From Paenibacillus caseinilyticus (GTDB lineage: Bacteria > Bacillota > Bacilli > Paenibacillales > NBRC-103111), in the NCBI RefSeq assembly GCF_027533645.1, contig NZ_JAQAGY010000005.1, positions 186,001-250,000 on the forward strand: DNA of 64,000 nucleotides. Reading direction: 5' to 3'. Both the position numbers and the translations under genes were made by a program. Below the pieces are notes generated by a model, which saw only the letters and a list, made by a program, of their open reading frames with translations, did not search any database and was not told where the DNA came from. Positions 35,394 to 44,246 of the stretch are shown here, one piece after another. Position 1 is the first letter of the stretch; the number at the start of each line of letters is the position of its first letter.

Positions 35394-36455
35394 ATGGTGC
35401 AACTATCGCTGACCATGATTGTGAAGAACGAGGCGCAGGACCTGGCCCGCTGCTTGCACAGCGCCAAGGATCTTGTCGATGAGATCGTTATTGTGGATAC
35501 GGGCTCGACCGATGAGACGAAAGCGATCGCCCTCTCGTTCGGCGCAAGGGTGTTCGATTACGAGTGGAAGCATGACTTCTCGGATGCCCGCAATTACGCG
35601 CTGCGGCAGTCCACCGGGGATTGGAACCTCGTGCTGGATGCCGATGAGTACATTCTGAACGACTGCAGAGCGCAGGTCCGGGAGTTCATCGCGGCGGGCC
35701 GGGCTGTCGGGCGGATCAAGCGGATCGACAAGTTCGAGCAGAACGGCGAAGTGATGGAGTCCCAGGTGTTCATCTCCCGCTTGTTCCCGAGAGGGGCTTA
35801 TTACCAGGGGATCATTCATGAGCAGGTCATCACCGACCTGCCGGCGGTCAACACGCCCATCGAGGTCTATCATGACGGCTATTTCCGCAGGAACAAATCC
35901 GACCGGAACTTGAAGCTGCTGCAAGAAGCAGTGAAGGAGCAGCCGGAGGACGCTTATTTCCTGTTCCAGCTCGCCAAGGAGTACCGGATGGCGGGGAACT
36001 ATGCGGAGGCGGACAAGCATTATACGGCATGCTATGCGCACCTGAAGAGAGAAGAAGCTTACTATCCGCTGGTTATCGTGGATTATCTATATAACGTGAT
36101 CGCCTATAAGAACTTCGAGACAGGACTGGACCTTATAGAGCGGGAGCAGGACCATCTGGCGGATTACCCTGACTTTCACCTGGCGTGCGGCCACCTGATG
36201 AGAGAGCTTGTGTTCAGCGACATCGAGCGCTATATCGGGTACTTCGGGTACATCGAGCAGTCCTTCCTCGCCTGCCTTGCGCTCGGGGAGACGAGCCGTT
36301 ACGACAGTGTGCGCGGGGCAGGCAGCTTCCTGCCGGCCTATAACCTCGGCGTATTCTACGAGACGAGCGGGGATAAGGACAAGGCCCGTACCTATTATGC
36401 GCTGGGGGCGGAAGCGGGGTACAAGCCGGCGGCCGTGCGCCTGGCCGCACTGTAG
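35394..36455 (+). CDS. Family 2 glycosyltransferase with TPR-like tail
   Basis: 353 residues from ATG 35394 (AAGGGGTGG upstream, just after the -10 box); a longer open frame from 34893 is non-coding. The GT-A domain starts LSLTMIVKNEAQDLARCLHS, with VDTGSTDET and the metal-binding DADEY. The C-terminal 130 residues contain TPR-like helices (PEDAYFLFQLAKEYRMAGNYAEADKHY). Such cytoplasmic enzymes glycosylate proteins or peptides or build surface glycans. It is not clearly linked to the RNA genes upstream. Confidence 0.9.
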   Translation: MVQLSLTMIVKNEAQDLARCLHSAKDLVDEIVIVDTGSTDETKAIALSFGARVFDYEWKHDFSDARNYALRQSTGDWNLVLDADEYILNDCRAQVREFIAAGRAVGRIKRIDKFEQNGEVMESQVFISRLFPRGAYYQGIIHEQVITDLPAVNTPIEVYHDGYFRRNKSDRNLKLLQEAVKEQPEDAYFLFQLAKEYRMAGNYAEADKHYTACYAHLKREEAYYPLVIVDYLYNVIAYKNFETGLDLIEREQDHLADYPDFHLACGHLMRELVFSDIERYIGYFGYIEQSFLACLALGETSRYDSVRGAGSFLPAYNLGVFYETSGDKDKARTYYALGAEAGYKPAAVRLAAL

Positions 36456-36522
36456 GGGCGTCCCCCGGTGCGGGGATTTATTGGACAGGGGAGGCTTCCC
36501 CTAGAATAAGGAGCTGACCGCG

Positions 36523-37347
36523 ATGTATACGGACGTGGAACCGGACTACCCGGTCATGGACACGCATATTCACTTGGATGCGTACCGGGAGCCGGAGCGG
36601 GAGGCGCTGCTGGCTTCGCTGGCGGACAGCGGGGTGCAGACTTTGGTCGCCGTCTCGATGAATCTCGCTTCCTGCGGGGAAGTGCTGCGGCTTGCGCGCT
36701 GTTATCCGCCGGGGCGCATTCTCTGCGCCTTCGGGTATCACCCGGAGCAGCCGCTGCCCCATGCCGCCGAAGAAGAGCAGCTGTTCGCCTGGATCCGCGC
36801 CCACCGCAGCGACATGGCGGCGGTCGGCGAGGTGGGCCTGCCTTATTATCTGCGCCAGGCGGCAGAGGCGCGCGGCGAAGCTTGGGCGATGGACGGGTAT
36901 ATCCGTCTCCTCGACCGGTTCATAGCGCTGGCTGCCGAGCTGGACAAGCCGATCGTGCTGCATGCGGTATATGAAGATGCGGATATCGCGCTCGATCTGC
37001 TGGAGCGGCATGGCGTGCACCGGGCCCATTTTCACTGGTTCAAGGGCAGTGGGGACACGCTGCGGCGGATGATGCGTCTTGGCTGCTATGTCTCCGTGAC
37101 GCCGGATATCGTCTACAAGGCGAAGACCCAGGCCATGGCCGCCGGCGTTACGCCCTCCCGCCTCCTGACGGAGACCGACGGGCCGTGGCCTTTCGCGGGT
37201 CCCTTCGAAGGCCGGATGACCCACCCCGTCATGATCCAGGAGGCGGTGGCCAAGATCGCGGAGATCCAAGGCGTGCAGGAGCGGGAAGCCGGGCGGATGC
37301 TCTATGAGAATGCCTGCCGATTCTATGGTGCGCCGATCCGCGGGTAA
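36523..37347 (+). CDS. TatD-like metal-dependent hydrolase
   Basis: 274 residues after AAGGAG. Metal-ligand motifs of the TatD amidohydrolase family are visible: MDTHIHLD near the N-terminus, VGEVGLPYY, VLHAVYED, HFHWFKGS and TETDGPW near the C-terminus. Several differ slightly from canonical TatD DNases (HWFKG instead of HCFSG), so it is a divergent member. TatD proteins are nucleases or deacylases; which applies here cannot be told. Confidence 0.88.
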   Translation: MYTDVEPDYPVMDTHIHLDAYREPEREALLASLADSGVQTLVAVSMNLASCGEVLRLARCYPPGRILCAFGYHPEQPLPHAAEEEQLFAWIRAHRSDMAAVGEVGLPYYLRQAAEARGEAWAMDGYIRLLDRFIALAAELDKPIVLHAVYEDADIALDLLERHGVHRAHFHWFKGSGDTLRRMMRLGCYVSVTPDIVYKAKTQAMAAGVTPSRLLTETDGPWPFAGPFEGRMTHPVMIQEAVAKIAEIQGVQEREAGRMLYENACRFYGAPIRG

Positions 37348-37386
37348 GTTGTCCGTCTCCGCCGCCGGGTTTAAACCTTCTCCCTG

Positions 37387-37413
37387 TTGGACACAAAGGT
37401 ACTAGGCTACAAT
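37387..37413 (+). promoter_or_regulatory. Candidate promoter of membrane-protein gene
   Basis: TTGGAC (37387-37392) and TACAAT (37408-37413) with 15 bp between, 23 bp before the start at 37436. The spacing is short of optimal. Confidence 0.35.
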
Positions 37414-37435
37414 AGAGACAGGGTGATACCGGGCA

Positions 37436-38008
37436 ATGAAGGATGAAGAACTGCACAGGCAAATGGATGCCCTCCAGCAGCAGATAACAAGAATGCGATA
37501 CTCCCATTGGGTGGAGCAGGAGGTGCTGACTCTCCAGTGGTGGTTTTTGCTCCTATTGTTCCTGATTTCCTGGGCCGTTTGGTGGCGGTTGGTGGATAAA
37601 GGGCGGTTGTTCGAGATCGGTTTTCTTGGACTCTTCATCGCATGCGCCGCCTCCCTGATGGATGCGACAGGTACGGAGCTTGGCTTCTGGACGTACCATT
37701 ACAAGCTCTTCCCGCTGTATAATCGGCTGCTGACGGCTGATCTGACGCTCATTCCCATCTGCTTCATGCTCATCTATCAGTGGTTCCCGGGCTGGAAGCC
37801 TTACGTATGCGCCCTTGCCGTTCTGGCGCTCGGGGCCTCCTTCGTGGCGGAGTGGGTGTTCGCCTTCTTGGATATTTACGAGCCTGTCATATGGAAATCC
37901 TATTATTCCTTCCCGATCTATCTGCTCCTCGGCGTGGCTGCCAAAGGGATGATGCTGTGCTCTCACAAGATCATCTTCACATATCGGGCCCGCCGGACGA
38001 TAAGGTAA
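37436..38008 (+). CDS. CBO0543-type integral membrane protein
   Basis: 190 residues. A short amphipathic N-terminus is followed by about five hydrophobic segments (WWFLLLLFLISWAVWW, IGFLGLFIACAASLMD, LTLIPICFMLIYQWF, and others). The pattern GFWTYHYKLFPLYNRLLTADLTLIPI is what I associate with CBO0543-family proteins common in sporulating Firmicutes. Function unknown. It stands between a hydrolase and a small soluble protein on the same strand. Confidence 0.75.
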   Translation: MKDEELHRQMDALQQQITRMRYSHWVEQEVLTLQWWFLLLLFLISWAVWWRLVDKGRLFEIGFLGLFIACAASLMDATGTELGFWTYHYKLFPLYNRLLTADLTLIPICFMLIYQWFPGWKPYVCALAVLALGASFVAEWVFAFLDIYEPVIWKSYYSFPIYLLLGVAAKGMMLCSHKIIFTYRARRTIR

Positions 38009-38055
38009 GTAACAGCAAGTTACGAACCATATTATCCGTTCGGAGGGATCGATCC

Positions 38056-38376
38056 ATGTCCAGACTCGTCTATGCCGATACAACCCGTTATGAGCCGCGC
38101 GGCGCCCGCCGGTTATCCCATGAAGAAGCGTACTGGCTGCAGTTCGGCCTCCAGCATATGGAGCCGGGTCCGCTCCGCAGCGAGTATCTATCCCAGATCG
38201 ACGGGCTGGAGGTGACGGCCGCCTGCGACTGCGGGGAGCCGACGTGCGTGACCGTGCAGTTCATGGGCGGCGGGGTGCAAGATACCACCCGGCTCGTAGA
38301 GCTGGAGCTGAGGGACGGCCGGCTGCTTCTGATCCGGCATGTGCAGGGGCGGATCGCAGAGCTGGAAGTGATCTGA
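38056..38376 (+). CDS. Small hypothetical protein with CxCxxxxC
   Basis: 106 residues from ATG 38056, preceded by GGAGGG; longer in-frame extension reads back through the membrane-protein gene. The segment CDCGEPTC (about 56-63) could bind metal. The C-terminal half alternates hydrophobic residues (LVELELRDGRLLLIRHVQG), suggesting a small beta-rich domain. Not recognised. A terminator lies about 110 bp downstream. Confidence 0.7.
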   Translation: MSRLVYADTTRYEPRGARRLSHEEAYWLQFGLQHMEPGPLRSEYLSQIDGLEVTAACDCGEPTCVTVQFMGGGVQDTTRLVELELRDGRLLLIRHVQGRIAELEVI

Positions 38377-38488
38377 CGGGCTGGAAGACGGGCCCGGTTC
38401 CATGAGCCTCCCCGCCCGCGGCAGCGCACTTGCGGTCCCGGAGGGGACAAAAGACCGGCCGAACAGGCTGAAGGCATGTGCCGTGATG

Positions 38489-38520
38489 ACCGCTCCGTTC
38501 CTTTGGATGGAGCGGTTTTT
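38489..38520 (+). terminator. Intrinsic terminator
   Basis: ACCGCTCC (38489-38496) pairs with GGAGCGGT (38509-38516), followed by a run of five T. It ends the 37.4-38.4 kb transcript. Confidence 0.85.
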
Positions 38521-38722
38521 GACGTTGGCGGCCTGTGAGCATCGTCCGCTTCCTATTCTCCATTGGTGGTGCAGCGGGCCGGTGGATATGCCCGGGCTGC
38601 TCGCTTAAAGTGCGCTCAACCAAGCCTGATGTAAAGATTAAGTGCGGTGAGTGCGACCAGCTTCTGATAAGGCAAGGCAGCGATGTTGACTCTGATGCAG
38701 CAGCGGTGGGATAGGGGGGGAG

Positions 38723-38951
38723 TACCAGCGTAGCTGACACCACCCGCAAAGTAGATGTGAGTAAATGGTAATATCTAAGGTTGATTTTCGTAGAAGTTCC
38801 CTTCTTGTTAATGGAATAGGAACTGAGGTAATATAGCAGGGCGCTCTGTTCCATAACTGCAGAAGCCTGGCTAAGGAGTAAAGTTCCGATTCTGGCTCTT
38901 TCAGAAACATTTCCCTGTCCTACTTTGCGGCCTATGTCAGCTACGCTGGTA
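38723..38951. mobile_element. MITE-like element with 32-bp terminal inverted repeats
   Basis: TACCAGCGTAGCTGAC begins a 32-base sequence at 38723-38754 whose inverted copy is at 38920-38951; they differ only in about five central bases. The outermost dinucleotide at both ends is TA, as expected for a TA target duplication of the mariner/IS630 class. The 165-bp interior has no real ORF. It lies in an otherwise empty 930-bp gap (38377-39306). Confidence 0.55.
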
Positions 38952-39306
38952 TTGGGCCAGGAAGGCACGAAGGGAACAGGAAAAATAGCCAAGCTAAGAT
39001 AATCTCTTTCTCGGCTATTTTTCTGTTCCCATGTACTGTTAAGCTTTGAAGTGCCCTTTATAATAGACATTAATATTCTAATGAGGGACAAAAGTTCAAA
39101 TCCTACTCTGGAGAAATTCCCTAGAGCCAAAGGACGCAATGGTTTGGAGCAAAAAATGGTAACCCATTTTACTTAGCCCTAGATGAGTTCAGATTTATTA
39201 AGGAGATGTCGAAGGGCTGCCGCGACCAGCCTGTTATGCAAATAACGAACATGCTTCACAGCTCTATGTAAGGTGTGATGGTGATGCTGGGCGAGCGCAG
39301 ACTCTC

Positions 39307-39606
39307 CTAATTAGATACCCATCCTGCATAATAGCAGCCATTTACTAATTTTATCCTCCTTGGACTAAGATCAAGAACATTGTTTACTTGCCGATCTAGA
39401 GAAAGTGTACCGGAATAATGGAAATATGTTCCATCCCGATAGTATGTCTCTGTGACGGATATTGTACTACGACAATTTATAGCTGTCGAAGAAGTGGTAG
39501 TATAATATGCCCCTATATAATAGGATTCAGCAAATACGGAGGAAGAGAAGCTAAGGAACATAAGAAGAGCAATCATTGCCATAATACTGCGTTTACCGCG
39601 ATTCAT
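39307..39606 (-). CDS. Small secreted protein
   Basis: 99 residues from ATG 39606, with AAAGGAGGTGA directly upstream, one of the best sites in the window. The signal peptide (KRSIMAMIALLMFLSFSSSVFA) should be cleaved after VFA. The mature 75 residues are rich in Tyr, Ser and Thr (ESYYIGAYYTTTSSTAIN) and hold two Cys that could form one disulfide. No family recognised. The AT-rich neighbourhood suggests transfer. Confidence 0.7.
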   Translation of the reverse strand: MNRGKRSIMAMIALLMFLSFSSSVFAESYYIGAYYTTTSSTAINCRSTISVTETYYRDGTYFHYSGTLSLDRQVNNVLDLSPRRIKLVNGCYYAGWVSN

Positions 39607-39984
39607 AGGTCTCACCTCCTTTCATGCTGCAAGCCGTCTGGAAGCGTCTGCTCCTGCAGCTTGCAAATACGTCTGGGAAAAAACAAGATACGTGTTAGGG
39701 ATACACCCTGTTGCTATAGAAAGGTTACTATAACCAATTAATGGGGTAAATACCTCTAGTGTCATTTTTTAACAAAGTTTTAGTAAAGGTTTTCCTTGCT
39801 CTACTAGAGTGTGTTTTCAAACTATCAATATAAGGATGGCAATCGGTGTACACGCGGTTCCGCCGATGGGAAAAGGCGGGCCTTTTTGAGTTGTTGGGGG
39901 AGTCAGGTCAGGAGCGGCCGGGTGACAAAGACAAGACAAACCGCAGCAGACCGTACCCCAGGATAGGGGCACGGTCTGTTCGGG
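39607..39984. other. Intergenic region and oppA-side terminator
   Basis: ACAGACCGTGCC-type hairpin arms at 39947-39954 and 39971-39978 form a minus-strand terminator for the peptide-binding protein gene. The rest of the 378-bp gap is AT-rich and shows no gene; GCTGCAAG/CTTGCA arms near 39630-39665 could form a weak hairpin. Confidence 0.5.
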
Positions 39985-41616
39985 TTACTTCTGCTTGGCC
40001 TGCAGCTGCTGCTTCTGTGCCTCGTCGATCGACACATAGCGGTAGATTGGCTCGGAGCGGACGGTGCGGATGTAATCTTTGACATAAGGCTGGCGGTAGT
40101 AATTGTCCTTGCTGTTCAAGGTGGCGATGATGCCATAGGAGTCCAGCAGGAGCTTCTCCGCGTCATGGAGCGTCTGGAAGCGCTTGGCCGGATCCAGGAT
40201 CGTCGCCGATTCCTGCAGCTTCTGCGTATAGGCCGGGCCGATATTGAAGAATGGCGAGTTGGCCGGCACTTCCAGGAAGTTGATCGGATCGCTGTAATCT
40301 GCAATCCAGGCGTACTCGAGCAGGTCGTAGTCGCCTTGGTCCACGCGGTTCCAGAAGATAGCCGACGTGTCATCGGTGTACTTCAGCTGGACGCCAAGGA
40401 GTGAGAAATCCTTGGCAACTTCAGCCGCGAACTCCCGTGCGCCCAGGTAGGATACCTCCGGCAGGCCTTGGCCGCCGGGATACCCCGCCTCCGCGAGGAG
40501 CTTCTTCGCTTCGGCGATATGCTGCTCCTGGCGCTGCACGGGCTGCAGGTCGCCGCCGATCGCGCGGAAGTCGCCCTGATCGGCCGCATCCGGCATGCCC
40601 GGCGGTACGAAGCCGCCTGCCGGGGTCTGGCCGCTCTGATCCAGCGCGGCGAGCGCCTGCTTGTCGATCACGAGGCCGAGCGCTTTACGCACACGCGGGT
40701 CGTCGAACGGCTTGTGTGTCGTATTGAACATCATGAAGCCGGAGCCGAGATAGGGGCTCGATGTGATCGTGCCCTTCTGCACCTCTTCTTTGACGTTCAG
40801 ATCTTTGGGAAGCGCGGAGCCGAGATCGATGGCGCCGTCTCCGAAGTCCGCCCATTGTCCCGTGGAGGTTCCATCGAGCTTGAAGGTCAGGCGGGACAAC
40901 TTCACTTCCTGGCGGTCCCAGTAATACGCGTTGGGTTCGGCCACGATCTCGAACTTGTGCTGCCACTGCTTGACGTGGAAGGCGCCGTTCGAGATGAGCA
41001 GCTGCGATTTCGTCGACCAGGTGGACGGGACTTTCTCTACGATATCGGATCGTACCGGCGCGAACGTGAAGGTCGCCAGAAGGCCTAGGAAGTAGGATGT
41101 CGGCTTCTCGAGCGTGACCTGCAGTTCGCTGTCACTCAGCGCCTTGATGCCGACCGACGCCTTATCCGCTTTGCCTTCATGGTAAGCGAGCGCGTTCTTG
41201 ATCGGCCCGAGCATCGAGGCCGACGGCGACTCGACCGCCGGATCGAGCACGCGCATCCAGGCGTATTCGAAGTCCTTGGCCGTCACGGGCTTGCCGTCGC
41301 TCCACTTGGCGTTCTCGCGCATATGGAACGTATAGACGGTACCGTCTGTCGAGATCTCCCACCGGTCGGCGGCGCCGGCTTCCGGCTTGCCGTCTTTGCC
41401 GACCCGCAGCAGTCCTTCGAAGAAGGTGATGCCGAGCGTCGCTTCCTCGGCCGTCGGGAAGAGGGCCGGGTCGAGATTCACCGGCTCATAGCCGAAGCCG
41501 ACCACGAGCTGCTGGTTGGCGGAACGCTGGCCAGCGGTCTCCTGCTGCGCGGCGCAGCCGGACAGCAGGGCGGCGGTGACAGCCAAGGAGGCCAGCCGCA
41601 TTGTGAATGGATTCAT
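39985..41616 (-). CDS. Oligopeptide-binding lipoprotein (OppA family)
   Basis: 543 residues with a signal peptide and lipobox (LLSGC, Cys at about 21). Family 5 binding-protein features: LVVGFGYEPVNLDPALFPT, VYTFHMRENAKWSDGKPVTAKDF, PFDDPRVRKALGLVIDKQAL, and the terminal YYRQPYVKDYIRT. It is encoded only three bases after the chemoreceptor gene. No permease or ATPase genes accompany it. It may act as a peptide-sensing co-receptor for the chemoreceptor or feed an Opp system encoded elsewhere. Confidence 0.92.
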   Translation of the reverse strand: MNPFTMRLASLAVTAALLSGCAAQQETAGQRSANQQLVVGFGYEPVNLDPALFPTAEEATLGITFFEGLLRVGKDGKPEAGAADRWEISTDGTVYTFHMRENAKWSDGKPVTAKDFEYAWMRVLDPAVESPSASMLGPIKNALAYHEGKADKASVGIKALSDSELQVTLEKPTSYFLGLLATFTFAPVRSDIVEKVPSTWSTKSQLLISNGAFHVKQWQHKFEIVAEPNAYYWDRQEVKLSRLTFKLDGTSTGQWADFGDGAIDLGSALPKDLNVKEEVQKGTITSSPYLGSGFMMFNTTHKPFDDPRVRKALGLVIDKQALAALDQSGQTPAGGFVPPGMPDAADQGDFRAIGGDLQPVQRQEQHIAEAKKLLAEAGYPGGQGLPEVSYLGAREFAAEVAKDFSLLGVQLKYTDDTSAIFWNRVDQGDYDLLEYAWIADYSDPINFLEVPANSPFFNIGPAYTQKLQESATILDPAKRFQTLHDAEKLLLDSYGIIATLNSKDNYYRQPYVKDYIRTVRSEPIYRYVSIDEAQKQQLQAKQK

Positions 41617-41619
41617 GGG

Positions 41620-43641
41620 TTAGTTCTCCTCCTTCTTTGTCCCTGATGTAAATGTGAACACGTCGATCGAAGCGGTCAGCTCATCGGCCAATTGCCCGAG
41701 GCGCAGGATCGATTCGTTGATTCGCTCGATAATCACCTGCTCCTCGGCTGTGGAGTGGGCGACTTGTTCGGAAGAAGCGGCGGTCTGCTCGGTGACGGCG
41801 GAGATGCTCTCGTAGGCTGCCAGGATCTTCTCCTTGGAAGAGGACATCGTCTGGACCGCCTGGCTCAGCGCCTCGACTTGCGACACCGTCGTGACCAGAG
41901 AGGTATTGATGTTGCGGAACGATTCGCTGGTCACTTCAACCATCTCATCCTGCAGACGGAACATGCGGAGGGCTTCCTCGGTCTTCTCGACCGTACTCGC
42001 GGCCTGTTCGCCTACGCTTGCCGTAATGCCGGTGATGCTGTGTGCCGCCGCGGCCGATTGCTCCGCGAGCTTGCGCACTTCCTGGGCGACGACGGAGAAT
42101 CCGCGTCCATGCTCCCCGGCGCGTGCCGCTTCGATCGAAGCGTTGAGCGCGAGCAGGTTGGTCTGCCGCGAGATATCCGTGATCGAGCCGATAAAGGAGT
42201 GAATCTCCTGAATCCTTGCGGAGAGGTCGTGAATCGCGGTCGTCACCTCGGCGATGATCCGGCTGCTCTCCTTCGACTTGTCCTTAAGCCCGGTGACGGC
42301 TCCCTGGCCTTCGGCGCAGAGCTCTTCCACGCGGTTGGACGACTCGATGAGCGTGCCGCAGGATTGATCGACGACCTCGATCTCTTGCGCCAGCGTGCGG
42401 GCCAGCTCCAGGCCTTCGGCCGTCTCTTCCGCCTGCGCGCCCGTGCCGTGGACGATCTCCCCGATCGCCGTCACGACTTGATCGACGATCTGCTTCGTCG
42501 TATCGGACTGCATCGCGAGGTCCTTCGAAGAGGACTTGACGATGCCCGCGGTAGCTTTGGACTTCGTCAGCAGGTCGGCGAAGCGCTCGACCATACGGTT
42601 GAAGCTGGCCGACAGATTGGCGATCTCGGTGATCGTGCTCGTCCGGGTGCTGCGGACCGTGAGGTCTCCCTGCTCTAAGCGGGACAGCAGATTCATCTGC
42701 TCTTCGATCGGACGGCTGATCATCCGGGAGACGAGGTAGGCGATGACCATGCCGATCAGGACGCAGACCACGATGACGCCTACGGTGAGGAGCAGCATCT
42801 GATGGCTGTCTTCCTTGAGCTCCGCGTCCGGGATGACGCCGACGAATTTCCATTTCATCTTGGAGAAAGTGGCATACTTATAGAGGAAGGATTCTCCCGC
42901 CTCGTTCTTGTAAGTGAGCTCGTCGGTCTCGTTCTGGTTGAAGCGTTCCAGCAGGGACGCATCCTGGATCTTCTCGCCGAGGCGGCTGAAGTCCGGGTGG
43001 CTCAGAATGAGGCCGTCGCGGTCGACGATCATCAGGTAGCCGGTGGAGCCGATCTTGATATCGAACGTCGCCTCGGACACCTGATAGACTTCCATGTCCA
43101 GGCCGATGATACCGACCACTTGGTCTTCTTGGTTCCGCACTTCCTTGAGTGCCGACAGCACGTTATCTCCGGTGAAGGAGCTCTTGTGCGGGTCGAGCCA
43201 GATGATGCGCGTCTTGCTGTCCGCGGCCTGTTGGAACCAGTCCAGCTGCTGCGGGTTCGACTCGAGTGTCTCCGGCTTCAGTACAGAGATACCGGCGCCT
43301 GTCATTGGCACGAAATACATGTTGTTAATCTTCGAGTTGTACCGGGCCGTGGAGTCGAGCAGGAACGAGATGTCCCGGTTGCCCGTGTCATCGCCCGCCG
43401 CGTTAAGGAATAAGCGGTTCGAAGCGATGGTGTTCAAGGTACTCTCCATCGTCTGGAACGTCTGTTGGAACGAAGACTGGCTCGCCTGAAGCGACTGCTC
43501 CAAGGAGCCCTTCAGCTTATTCTCGATGGTCGAGCTCGAGACGGTATATGAGATCGTACCGAGCGCAAGCAGCGGAATGACGATAAACACGGCGAATAAT
43601 ATCGGCAGCAAATGCCGAAGCTTAATGGAATAATTCTTCAT
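41620..43641 (-). CDS. Methyl-accepting chemotaxis protein (dCache type)
   Basis: 673 residues from the ATG at 43641 (GGGGAG upstream); the longer frame from 43665 would include the ribosome binding site. N-terminal helix ([18 protein letters not shown]), extracellular double-Cache region (about 40-275), second helix ([19 protein letters not shown]), HAMP and a full signalling domain. The conserved hairpin tip reads [22 protein letters not shown], followed by [15 protein letters not shown]. It reports to CheA/CheW. Co-transcription with the peptide-binding protein suggests peptide chemotaxis. Confidence 0.94.
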   Translation of the reverse strand: MKNYSIKLRHLLPILFAVFIVIPLLALGTISYTVSSSTIENKLKGSLEQSLQASQSSFQQTFQTMESTLNTIASNRLFLNAAGDDTGNRDISFLLDSTARYNSKINNMYFVPMTGAGISVLKPETLESNPQQLDWFQQAADSKTRIIWLDPHKSSFTGDNVLSALKEVRNQEDQVVGIIGLDMEVYQVSEATFDIKIGSTGYLMIVDRDGLILSHPDFSRLGEKIQDASLLERFNQNETDELTYKNEAGESFLYKYATFSKMKWKFVGVIPDAELKEDSHQMLLLTVGVIVVCVLIGMVIAYLVSRMISRPIEEQMNLLSRLEQGDLTVRSTRTSTITEIANLSASFNRMVERFADLLTKSKATAGIVKSSSKDLAMQSDTTKQIVDQVVTAIGEIVHGTGAQAEETAEGLELARTLAQEIEVVDQSCGTLIESSNRVEELCAEGQGAVTGLKDKSKESSRIIAEVTTAIHDLSARIQEIHSFIGSITDISRQTNLLALNASIEAARAGEHGRGFSVVAQEVRKLAEQSAAAAHSITGITASVGEQAASTVEKTEEALRMFRLQDEMVEVTSESFRNINTSLVTTVSQVEALSQAVQTMSSSKEKILAAYESISAVTEQTAASSEQVAHSTAEEQVIIERINESILRLGQLADELTASIDVFTFTSGTKKEEN

Positions 43642-44246
43642 ACGCATCTCCCCTGGTGACATCATCTATGGGTACAACCATTCCCTGTGTGCTGCAAGTA
43701 AAAGCGTTAGACGTATGTACCTCCTTTCCGGATGTAAAGAATGAATAGCAAGGGTAAGTAGGGTGTAGAATAACGGAACAGTTGTGTACTTATTTACCAT
43801 CGGTTAAATGGTTCTTGGAGTAAAGAGCGGGGCGGAGATGGACCCTTGGGAATGTAAGGGTAGGGCTGCCTATGCACAAGCCTTTGGTGTGCGGGAGGAG
43901 CGCTTTCGCCGTTGGTATATGTAAGTATGTGTAAAATTAGGAAAAGTCACCGGGACTCCATCCGCTACGGCAGCGTCATGGAGGAACCGCGCGCGGCTAT
44001 ACACATAGAGAGTTCACAGTTAGTACACAGGCATGATGCCGAAAAAGCGCTGTTAAAGTTTGCTTGAACAGCTTGCAGTCCGTTGAAGAACAAGGGGTAG
44101 TCCTGCGCTTCGGTAAGACGCACCCCTTCGGTTAGCGTGACACGAAGCAGGCCAGTTATGGTAAGATACCACCATAACTGGCCTGTTTTTTTGTTATACC
44201 CCGCAGGAAATGCCGGTAAGAATACACGAAAGGTTCGGGGGATGCC
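43642..44246. other. Intergenic region, leader of the jet operon
   Basis: About 600 bp without a supported gene. A 38-codon frame (43808-43924) lacks a ribosome binding site. The region between 43930 and 44147 can form several short hairpins containing CTTCGG. It ends in a very strong plus-strand terminator only 55 bp before the jet operon. Confidence 0.5.
44148..44192 (+). terminator. Strong terminator just upstream of the jet operon
   Basis: Perfect 15-bp stem CAGGCCAGTTATGGT (44148-44162) with 44171-44185, an 8-base loop and seven T. No plus-strand gene upstream accounts for it. It might terminate a small RNA or act as an attenuator in the jet operon leader. Confidence 0.85.

Noticed and set aside
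43808-43924. 38-codon ORF (MVLGVKSGAEMDPW...) in the jet leader
   Set aside because: No ribosome binding site and no recognisable feature; kept only as part of the leader description.
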